The notes under the pieces: generated by a model
The model's database searches: none
The model's input: the letters and a program-made list of their open reading frames with translations, nothing else
What the model was told of the DNA's origin: nothing
DNA from: an uncultured Aquimarina sp.
GTDB lineage: Bacteria > Bacteroidota > Bacteroidia > Flavobacteriales > Flavobacteriaceae
Reading direction: 5' to 3'
Assembly (NCBI GenBank): GCA_947498815.1
Contig: CANMLU010000001.1
Coordinates: 248,001 to 312,000, forward strand
DNA length: 64,000 bases
In this document: piece after piece, positions 34,917 through 42,841 of the stretch
How the letters are laid out: each line of letters starts with the position of its first letter
Position numbering within the stretch: position 1 is the stretch's first letter
Translations under genes and position numbers: made by a program

Positions 34917-34958
34917 CAAAATTAATTCCAAAAGGAGGACGATAAAAGTATCGATTAT

Positions 34959-35768
34959 ATGAAAGATAAGAGGATATTGTATGTATCATCAGAAGTAATA
35001 CCTTACCTGCCAGAGACCGAAATCTCATCTATGTCATTTGAAGCACCCAGAATGGTGAATAGCAAAGGAGGTCAAATAAGAATTTTTATGCCACGTTATG
35101 GTAATATTAATGAAAGGAGACATCAATTACATGAAGTAATTCGGCTTTCGGGTATGAATTTAGTAATTAATGATTTGGATATGCCTCTTATCATAAAAGT
35201 AGCATCAATTCCAAAAGAGAGAATGCAGGTGTACTTTATTGATAATGAGGATTATTTCAAAAGAAAAGCTACTTTGACTGATGAAGAAGGTAATTTGTTT
35301 CCGGATAATGACGAGAGAGCTATATTTTTTGCAAAAGGGGTAATAGAAACAGTTAAGAAACTTAACTGGTCTCCTGATGTAATCCATGTTCATGGCTGGT
35401 TAGCTTCTCTTTTGCCATTATACCTAAAAAACTATTATGCCAATGAACCGCTTTTTGGTCATAGTAAGATAGTTACATCCATTTATGGCCAGGGTTATGA
35501 AGGTATATTGGATAAAAATATGATGGAAAAAGTGAAGTTTGACGGAATAGAAGAAGGCAAGATTAGTGATTTGGCAAAACCAACATACGATAACCTTATG
35601 AAAGTTGCCATTGATAATTCTGATGCGATTATTGTAGGTTCAGAACAGATTCCACAAGAGCTTGTCGAGCATTTAAAGAATATAAACCAACCAGTTTTAG
35701 AATATAAAAACCCAGATGAATTTGCTGATGCCTATGAAGCCTTCTATCAGACAGAAGTATTGGTGTAA
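34959..35768 (+). CDS. Glycogen/starch synthase-like protein, GT5 N-terminal domain only
   Basis: 269 residues. The whole length matches the N-terminal Rossmann domain of GT5 glycogen synthases (ILYVSSEVIPYLPETEISS, DDERAIFFAKGVIETVKKLNWSPDVIHVHGW, SIYGQGYEGILD, ADAIIVGS-like NSDAIIVGSEQI). The second GT-B domain that binds ADP-glucose is absent, and the KxGG loop is replaced by PETEISS. Full synthases are about 470 residues. It is frequent in Flavobacteriia next to panC. A role other than glycogen synthesis is likely (inference). Confidence 0.87.
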   Translation: MKDKRILYVSSEVIPYLPETEISSMSFEAPRMVNSKGGQIRIFMPRYGNINERRHQLHEVIRLSGMNLVINDLDMPLIIKVASIPKERMQVYFIDNEDYFKRKATLTDEEGNLFPDNDERAIFFAKGVIETVKKLNWSPDVIHVHGWLASLLPLYLKNYYANEPLFGHSKIVTSIYGQGYEGILDKNMMEKVKFDGIEEGKISDLAKPTYDNLMKVAIDNSDAIIVGSEQIPQELVEHLKNINQPVLEYKNPDEFADAYEAFYQTEVLV

Positions 35769-35782
35769 GTATAACTAATTTT

Positions 35783-35848
35783 TATGAAATGAGCATATCT
35801 AAAAATTTTAATACAATTAGAAATGACTACTATGCGAATTCCATCTGA
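35783..35848. repeat. Dispersed intergenic repeat, copy 1
   Basis: It starts TATGAAATGAGCATA, and 37 nt after its first base comes GAAATGA followed by GAATT.CAT. The copy at 45721-45784 has the same parts and the same 37-nt offset. Both lie just upstream of lipoprotein genes. Confidence 0.55.
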
Positions 35849-35875
35849 CCATTACAAAACAATAGAAATAAATTA

Positions 35876-37513
35876 ATGAAATTGATGAATGTATTATTTA
35901 AAACAATGACTATAGTAGTTTTTGTTTTTACTCTTGTCTCGTGTGATGATGATTTTAATTCGGTTGGTAGTGAAATTATAGGAGATGTTAATTTTCGCGA
36001 TGATCAATACGCCGCAACACCTATAGCTTACAGCAAAAGTTTTGATAGAGTTCAAACCTCTAACCTTCCTGTTTATGGACTTGGAGCATATAAAGACCTG
36101 GCTTATGGTCTAACTACATATAGTATTTTATCACAGGTACAACCCGGGCCTACTGGATTTGATCCAGAATTTGGAGATGAGGCAATATTGGATAGTGTGG
36201 TGCTTAGTTTGCCATATTTTAGTACGGCAATAGAGGTTAATTCGGTTCAGATTGGTGAAAAAACAGAAATAGCTACTACCTATAGATTAGATTCTATATA
36301 TGGTAATAGACCTTTCAAATTGTCAATATATCAGTCTAATTATTTCTTAAGAGATGTCGATCCATCAACAAATGAGAGACAAGTATATTATTCTAATGAT
36401 GTAGCCAATAGTTTTGCTACAAACGCCTTAGAAGGCACCCTTTTATTTACTCGTAATTCTTTTATTCCTTCGGGGTTAGAGATGGTGTTAACAACTCCAG
36501 ATGGTAGTGATAGTGATTCGTTACCAGAGAGAGAAAGAGTTAGTCCTAGATTAAGAGTTAAATTTGATGATGAAATTGTAAATTTATTTAAAACTCAATT
36601 TTTGGATAAAGAAGGAAGCAGCGAGTTAAGTAATTCAAATAATTTCCTAAATTATTTCAGAGGAATCTACATAAAGGCAGAAGCTGTGTCGGGTAATGGT
36701 AATTTGGTTTGCTTTAATCTTGCAAATGCAAATTTAACCTTGCATTATAGTTTTAAATCTTCAACTTCAGAGGATCGTGAACAAGGTGAGTTAGCCTTAG
36801 CGTTTTCTAATAACATTATTAATGGTATAACTACAGAACCACAACCTGCGTCGAACATTCCAACAGAATTATTGGCAGAAAATCAGGACTCTATTAATGG
36901 AGAGGCTAATCTTTATTTAAAAGGAGGCGATGGATCATTTGCGGTGATTGATCTGTTCAATAAAGACATCACAAATGAAAATGGAGAACAAGAAAATGAA
37001 TTGCAATTTTTAAGAAGACAAAATTGGTTAATTAATGATGCAACACTTAAGTTTTATATAAATAAAGATAATATTACTTCTGGTGATGTAGAACCAGAAA
37101 GAATTTATATCTTTAATTTAGAAACAGGTGAAGTTCTTGCCGACTATGGACTAGATGCAAGTTTTGGTTTATTAAATCAGCAAGATCCTGTAAATTCAAT
37201 TCTTAATCATTTAGGAAGAATTAGTAGAGATTCGGATGACAATGGAGAGTCTTATACGATAGGACTTACTCAGCATATTATTGATCTCTTAAAAGGAGAT
37301 ACTGATAATATTAAATTAGGAGTTTCGGTTTCTCAAAATGTAAATATAACAACAAATTCAATCGGAGACACCCCCGTAGGTGAAGACGAGATCATCCCCA
37401 CTTCGTCTGTGTTTTCTCATGAAGGAACTATTCTGTATGGAAATACAGAAAATGTGCCTGAAGCGAAACGTTTAAAATTAGATATTTTTTATACGGAATC
37501 TAAAGACAACTAA
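35876..37513 (+). CDS. DUF4270 family outer-membrane lipoprotein
   Basis: 545 residues. Lipobox TLVSC (Cys23), followed by DDDFNSVGSEII, the usual DUF4270 start. Later family features include VYGLGAYKDLAYGLTTYSILSQVQ and IDLLKGDTDNIKLGVSVSQNV. DUF4270 proteins are common surface lipoproteins of Bacteroidota, often found, as here, directly before glmS (12-nt gap). Exact function unknown. Confidence 0.9.
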   Translation: MKLMNVLFKTMTIVVFVFTLVSCDDDFNSVGSEIIGDVNFRDDQYAATPIAYSKSFDRVQTSNLPVYGLGAYKDLAYGLTTYSILSQVQPGPTGFDPEFGDEAILDSVVLSLPYFSTAIEVNSVQIGEKTEIATTYRLDSIYGNRPFKLSIYQSNYFLRDVDPSTNERQVYYSNDVANSFATNALEGTLLFTRNSFIPSGLEMVLTTPDGSDSDSLPERERVSPRLRVKFDDEIVNLFKTQFLDKEGSSELSNSNNFLNYFRGIYIKAEAVSGNGNLVCFNLANANLTLHYSFKSSTSEDREQGELALAFSNNIINGITTEPQPASNIPTELLAENQDSINGEANLYLKGGDGSFAVIDLFNKDITNENGEQENELQFLRRQNWLINDATLKFYINKDNITSGDVEPERIYIFNLETGEVLADYGLDASFGLLNQQDPVNSILNHLGRISRDSDDNGESYTIGLTQHIIDLLKGDTDNIKLGVSVSQNVNITTNSIGDTPVGEDEIIPTSSVFSHEGTILYGNTENVPEAKRLKLDIFYTESKDN

Positions 37514-37525
37514 TAAACTTAAGTT

Positions 37526-39373
37526 ATGTGTGGAATAGTAGGATATATAGGTCACAGAGAAGCCTATCCAATTGTTTTAAAAGGGTTAAAAAGGCTTGAA
37601 TACAGAGGGTATGATTCAGCTGGAATTGCCCTTTATGATGGAAATGATATAAAACTTTCAAAAACCAAAGGTAAAGTAGCAGATCTAGAAGAGCGATTGG
37701 TAAAAGAAATACCAACAAAAGGAAATATTGGGATAGGTCATACTAGATGGGCTACTCATGGAGTGCCAAATGATGTAAATTCTCATCCGCATTACTCCAA
37801 TTCGGGAAACTTGGTTATTATACATAATGGAATAATCGAAAATTATGAATCCCTTCGTAAAGAATTATCTAATAGAGGATATTCGTTTACTTCAGAAACT
37901 GATACAGAGGTTTTAGTAAACTTAATTGAAGATGTAAAGACCAAGGAAAATGTAAAATTAGGTAAGGCTGTACAGATTGCTCTAAATCAAACTGTAGGAG
38001 CGTATGCAATTGCAGTATTTGATAAGAAAAAGCCAGACGAAATTGTTGTTGCCAGATTAGGAAGTCCGTTGGCTATAGGTGTTGGAGAAGATGAATTTTT
38101 TATCGCATCTGATGCATCTCCTTTTATAGAATATACGAATAACGCAATCTATCTTGAAGATGGGGAGATGGCTATTGTGCGCAGAAATAAAGGAGTTAAA
38201 GTTAGAAAAATTCAAGACGATAGCCAGGTAGATCCATATGTTCAGGAGCTGCAAATCAATCTTGAGCAAATCGAAAAAGGAGGATATGACCATTTCATGC
38301 TCAAAGAGATTTATGAGCAACCTAACGCAATAAGTGATACGTACAGAGGAAGAATGCGAGTTGCAGAAGGAATTATAAAGATGGCGGGTATTGATGATAA
38401 CCTTGCCAAACTTTTGAATGCAAAACGTATTCTTATTATAGCTTGTGGTACATCTTGGCATGCCGGCTTAGTAGCAGAATATATATTTGAAGAATTAGTG
38501 CGTATGCCAGTTGAAGTAGAATATGCTTCAGAATTTAGGTATCGTAATCCTGTGATCCATCAAGATGATGTGGTGATTGCAATATCTCAAAGTGGTGAGA
38601 CCGCAGATACTATGGCCGCTATAAAATTGGCCAAAGAAAGAGGAGCATTTGTATTTGGCGTTTGTAACGTAGTAGGTTCTTCTATTTCAAGAGAAACACA
38701 TGCAGGAGCATATACACATGCAGGACCAGAAATTGGAGTGGCTTCTACAAAAGCGTTTACAACACAAATTACAGTACTTTCGTTAATCGCTTTAAAACTT
38801 GCAGAACGAAAAGGTACGATCTCAAATAGTGACTTCCACTACTATTTGCAAGAATTAGAAAGAATCCCAGAAAAAGTTAAACTAGCTTTAGAATCCAACG
38901 AACACATTAAGTATATAGCAGATACCTATAAGAATGCAAAGAACTTCTTGTATCTAGGTCGAGGTTATAACTTTCCTGTGGCATTAGAAGGAGCTTTAAA
39001 GCTTAAAGAGATTTCATATATTCATGCTGAAGGCTACCCAGCTGCAGAAATGAAACATGGACCAATAGCACTTATTGATGAGCAAATGCCGGTAGTCGTA
39101 ATTGCTACCAAAAAAGGGCATTATGATAAAGTAGTGAGTAATATTCAAGAAATTAAGTCCAGAAAAGGAAAAATTATAGGAATTGTTACTGAAGGTGATG
39201 TCACCGTAAAAGGACTTGCAGATCATGTAATTGAAATACCAGAAACAGAAGAGTTCTTAACTCCTCTTCTAACCACTATTCCATTACAATTGTTATCATA
39301 TCATATCGCAGTAATGCTGGATAAAAATGTAGATCAACCAAGAAACTTGGCTAAGTCGGTAACAGTAGAATAA
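37526..39373 (+). CDS. glmS: Glutamine--fructose-6-phosphate aminotransferase (isomerizing)
   Basis: 615 residues. Makes glucosamine-6-phosphate, the first step to UDP-GlcNAc. The N-terminal class II glutamine amidotransferase has nucleophile Cys2 (MCGIVGYIGHREA) and GHTRWATHG. Two SIS domains follow (about 290-430 with ACGTSWHAG and ISQSGETADT; about 460-600 with LGRGYNFPVALEGALKLKEISYIHAEGYPAAEMKHGPIALI). It ends in SVTVE as usual. Co-transcribed with the DUF4270 gene. No glmS ribozyme was seen upstream. Confidence 0.97.
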   Translation: MCGIVGYIGHREAYPIVLKGLKRLEYRGYDSAGIALYDGNDIKLSKTKGKVADLEERLVKEIPTKGNIGIGHTRWATHGVPNDVNSHPHYSNSGNLVIIHNGIIENYESLRKELSNRGYSFTSETDTEVLVNLIEDVKTKENVKLGKAVQIALNQTVGAYAIAVFDKKKPDEIVVARLGSPLAIGVGEDEFFIASDASPFIEYTNNAIYLEDGEMAIVRRNKGVKVRKIQDDSQVDPYVQELQINLEQIEKGGYDHFMLKEIYEQPNAISDTYRGRMRVAEGIIKMAGIDDNLAKLLNAKRILIIACGTSWHAGLVAEYIFEELVRMPVEVEYASEFRYRNPVIHQDDVVIAISQSGETADTMAAIKLAKERGAFVFGVCNVVGSSISRETHAGAYTHAGPEIGVASTKAFTTQITVLSLIALKLAERKGTISNSDFHYYLQELERIPEKVKLALESNEHIKYIADTYKNAKNFLYLGRGYNFPVALEGALKLKEISYIHAEGYPAAEMKHGPIALIDEQMPVVVIATKKGHYDKVVSNIQEIKSRKGKIIGIVTEGDVTVKGLADHVIEIPETEEFLTPLLTTIPLQLLSYHIAVMLDKNVDQPRNLAKSVTVE

Positions 39374-39398
39374 TAAACTGACTTTTTATTTACGATAA

Positions 39399-39435
39399 AA
39401 CCAAAGGCTGTATTTAATACGGCCTTTGGTTATTT
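39399..39435 (+). terminator. Terminator after glmS
   Basis: AACCAAAGGC (39399-39408) / GCCTTTGGTT (39422-39431) with a T-rich but interrupted tail. Confidence 0.7.
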
Positions 39436-39744
39436 ACTTTATTCTGTAAATATTGAAATTGATCGGATCATAACCAATTCGAAAATATAGTTTTACAAAC
39501 TAGAGCCTTCTAACATGTTGATTTTTACGGTTTTCACGCAATATTGATACGTATGGGGTATTAATTTGTTAATTTTGAATTATTTTGCTTAGCTTTAGGT
39601 GTGAGTATGTATAAATCAATCTTTTCTATTCAACATACCCCAGGAAAAGTTAATTTTTTTCACGAGCACAGTGATTTTTGATCGCTGAAAAACATTTTTT
39701 TACGATAAAATACACTTTTTTCTTTTTTTTTAATCAAAAAAGCG

Positions 39745-39752
39745 TAGTTTTG
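39745..39752 (+). promoter_or_regulatory. Candidate -7 box of the TonB receptor gene
   Basis: TAGTTTTG, full match to TAnnTTTG, 71 nt upstream of the ATG, preceded by T-rich sequence. Confidence 0.5.
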
Positions 39753-39823
39753 CTCCCAATTGTTAAAATTTATTATGCTTGCATAAGGATAATTAACTTA
39801 ATTTTTAAACAAACAATCTACTT

Positions 39824-42613
39824 ATGAGAACAATTACATTAGTTTTAATGCTTTTTGTTGGCGCCATTGGTGTCTCACAAAATGTAATAAACGGTAGGGT
39901 TATAGACGGTTTCGACGAACCTATCCCTGGTGTTAGTATTACAGTCAAAGGAACAGATGTTTCAACAATTTCCGATTTTGACGGGAACTTTACTTTAACT
40001 ACAGACAAAGCATTTCCTATAACTCTTGAAGCCCAGAGTGTAGGATTTGATGCAACCACACTTGTCGTTACATCGGATAGTCAAGATGTAACTGTCGTTT
40101 TGGAAGACATTACATTTTTAGACGAATTGGTAATCTCGGCATCGAGAGCACCAGAAAGATTATTTGAATCACCTGTGAGTATTGAGCGTTACGGTATTAA
40201 ACAAATCCGAAATGCTACTTCTGCAGATTTTTATGGTGATCTGGAAAACTTAAAAGGTGTTGATATTAACACAAATAGTTTAACATTAAAATCTATAAAT
40301 ACCAGAGGTTTTGCAACGTTTACCAATACAAGATTTGTTCAATTGGTAGATGGAATGGATAATACCGCACCAGCGCTGAATTTCGTTCTGGGTAACCTTG
40401 TCGGGATGAGTGAGTTGGATGTAAATAGTGTCGAATTATTACCAGGAGCATCTTCTGCATTATATGGAGCGAATGCTTTTAACGGTATTTTATTTATGAC
40501 CAGCAAGAATCCTTTTGATTATGAAGGAATCAGTGCTTATGCCAAAGGAGGTATTACCTCTCAAGAAGCTGGAGGAGATAACCAATTTATTGATTGGGGT
40601 GTAAGAATGGCTCACGCATTTTCTGATAAATTTGCTGGTAAAGTAAGTTTCTCTTACCTAAGAGGTACAGATTGGGTGGCTGCCGATAAACAAGACTTAG
40701 CTAATCCAGGTGCTACAAGAGAATCTGATCCTGGATACGATGGATTGAATGTGTATGGAGACGAGGTAAGTGATGCATTAAGTAATGTTGGTCGGTCTTT
40801 AACACAAGCAATTAACCCACAAACTGGGCTGCCGTTTTTAACTGCACAACAAGCTGCTATATTGCCAGATACATTTGTGAGTAGAACAGGATACGATGAG
40901 GCAGATCTTAATGATAACAAAGCTGAAAGTCTAAAGTTTGATGCGGCCTTACATTATAGACCATTTGCAGATGATTTTGAAATTATCTATGGTGGTAAAG
41001 TAGGTAGAGGAACTACGGTGACTCAAGATGCAAACAGAACATCGTTACGTAACTTCATATTACAGCAGCATAAACTAGAATTTAAAAATGATAATTTCTT
41101 TGTAAGAGGATATATTACTGCCGAGGATGCAAGAGATTCTTATGATATTCGATTTACAGGAATCAATATTAATGATAGCTGGAAATCTAACAATCAATGG
41201 TTTACAGAGTATGCTTTAAATTATTTAGGAGCGGTAGGTGCTTCTGGTGGGGATCCAACAAATCCTCAGGTGCAGACAGCAGCACATAGTTTTGCAAGAT
41301 CACAGGCAGATATAGGACGTTTGATTCCTGGTACTCCAGAGTTTCAAGATGCTTTTAATAGAGTAACTAGTAATCCGGATCTTGATCAAGGGTCTAAATT
41401 TTTAGAGAAATCGTCATTTCGACACGCAGATGCTAATTATAACTTTAGCCATATTACAAGTGATTTTGCCGATATTCAGATAGGTGGATCTTTTAGAGAA
41501 TACAAATTAAATTCTGAAGGTACTGTATTTACAGACATAGATGGACCAATTAAATACTCAGAATATGGTGTGTATACACAATTGCAAAAGAAATTCTTGG
41601 ATGAACGATTAAAATTAACAGGCTCTGTTCGTTATGATAAATCTCAGTTATTTGATGGTAATTTTTCTCCAAGATTCTCAGTAAGTTATACTTTGGGGGC
41701 TAACAAAACTCGTAATCTACGTGCATCTGTACAAACAGGTTTTAGAAACCCTACTACTCAGGATTTATATATAGGACTTGATATTGGAGGAGGTACTAAT
41801 ATTGTTGGTTCTGCACCAGATAACTTGGATAGATTTCAAGCGGCTCCGGATGGGAATGGAAATGTTGTAACGGCTAGAGATGCCTATGAGAATTCTTACT
41901 CACTAAGTTCTGTACTTGCGGGTAACCCAACCGCAGCGAATATTGATATTGTTAAACCGGAAAAGATTACTGCGTATGAAGTAGGGTATAGAGCACAATT
42001 TGGAAGTTTTATTTTTGATGGTAGTGTATATTATAATCAATACCAGGATTTTATTTCTAATGAATCAGTAATAGCTCCTACAGTTGGTCTTGTTAACGGT
42101 ACGGCAACAGAACAAGCACAAGCATTAGGTGCTATTGGTAGTCGTCAAACAAGTAGAATATTCCAAGCATCTACCAACTCAGATGTAGATATTAATTCTT
42201 ATGGTGCTATTGCCGGATTTACATATAAATTGAAAGGTTTTGACTTGGCTGCGAACTATACTTTTGCAGAGCAAGATTTTGATCAGGAAAAGGACCCTGA
42301 CTTTAAAAGTAACTTTAATACACCAAAACATAAAGTCAAAGCCTCTATAGGTAAAGAAGATTTATTCAAAAATTTTGGTTTCAATACTAATTTTGTATGG
42401 AGTGATGATTATTTCTGGGAAGCTGATTTTGGTGATGGAGCTATTCCTTCGTATACCATAATTAATGCTCAGATTAATTATACGATCCCTTTACTTAAAG
42501 CCAAATTAAAGGTTGGAGCGAACAATATAGGAGGAGATGAATACTTCACCGCTATTGGATCTGGATTTATTGGTTCTCAGTATTATGTGGGATTATCGAT
42601 AAACAATCTATAA
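39824..42613 (+). CDS. TonB-dependent receptor, paralogue A
   Basis: 929 residues. Signal peptide 1-19 (GAIGVSQ), CarboxypepD_reg-like domain (about 20-95, INGRVIDGFDEPIPGVSITVKGTDV), plug (about 105-230, DELVISASRAPERLFESPVSIERYGI and VELLPGASSALYGANAFNGILFMTSKNP), then a barrel ending SQYYVGLSINNL. It resembles the next gene over its full length (for example VDINTNSLTLKSINTRGFATF against VDINTNSLTFKSINTRGFASF). The substrate is unknown. The downstream GDSL-like lipoprotein suggests an ester or lipid-related nutrient (inference). Confidence 0.94.
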   Translation: MRTITLVLMLFVGAIGVSQNVINGRVIDGFDEPIPGVSITVKGTDVSTISDFDGNFTLTTDKAFPITLEAQSVGFDATTLVVTSDSQDVTVVLEDITFLDELVISASRAPERLFESPVSIERYGIKQIRNATSADFYGDLENLKGVDINTNSLTLKSINTRGFATFTNTRFVQLVDGMDNTAPALNFVLGNLVGMSELDVNSVELLPGASSALYGANAFNGILFMTSKNPFDYEGISAYAKGGITSQEAGGDNQFIDWGVRMAHAFSDKFAGKVSFSYLRGTDWVAADKQDLANPGATRESDPGYDGLNVYGDEVSDALSNVGRSLTQAINPQTGLPFLTAQQAAILPDTFVSRTGYDEADLNDNKAESLKFDAALHYRPFADDFEIIYGGKVGRGTTVTQDANRTSLRNFILQQHKLEFKNDNFFVRGYITAEDARDSYDIRFTGININDSWKSNNQWFTEYALNYLGAVGASGGDPTNPQVQTAAHSFARSQADIGRLIPGTPEFQDAFNRVTSNPDLDQGSKFLEKSSFRHADANYNFSHITSDFADIQIGGSFREYKLNSEGTVFTDIDGPIKYSEYGVYTQLQKKFLDERLKLTGSVRYDKSQLFDGNFSPRFSVSYTLGANKTRNLRASVQTGFRNPTTQDLYIGLDIGGGTNIVGSAPDNLDRFQAAPDGNGNVVTARDAYENSYSLSSVLAGNPTAANIDIVKPEKITAYEVGYRAQFGSFIFDGSVYYNQYQDFISNESVIAPTVGLVNGTATEQAQALGAIGSRQTSRIFQASTNSDVDINSYGAIAGFTYKLKGFDLAANYTFAEQDFDQEKDPDFKSNFNTPKHKVKASIGKEDLFKNFGFNTNFVWSDDYFWEADFGDGAIPSYTIINAQINYTIPLLKAKLKVGANNIGGDEYFTAIGSGFIGSQYYVGLSINNL

Positions 42614-42644
42614 GAAACCACGTTAATTTTTTAACGTATGTTTT

Positions 42645-42679
42645 AAACCTGTCTGATTTTTTCAGACAGGTTTTTTATT
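42645..42679 (+). terminator. Terminator between the two receptor genes
   Basis: AAACCTGTCTGA (42645-42656) / TCAGACAGGTTT (42662-42673) and T6. The receptors are therefore separate transcripts. Confidence 0.9.
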
Positions 42680-42841
42680 TTATATTCACCTAGTATAGGC
42701 TATAAACTCTATGGACACAATAGAATATGAATATGGTTGCATATGTGTTTTAAAAATCACAATACAACAAAGGTTTAACAATTTTATTAAAAAATTGCTA
42801 AAAAAACGTATATTGTTCTCATAACTATAAAATTCAGGGGC

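Larger units (their letters stand above)
39374..39823. other. Intergenic region upstream of the TonB receptor pair
   Basis: A 450-bp gap. It contains the glmS terminator at its start and a TAGTTTTG box near its end (39745). The middle (39436-39740) is A/T-rich with T-runs and no recognisable feature. Confidence 0.5.

Noticed and set aside
37400-37526. glmS ribozyme upstream of glmS
   Set aside because: Only 12 nt separate the DUF4270 stop from glmS; there is no room for the ribozyme, and it is not known from this phylum.
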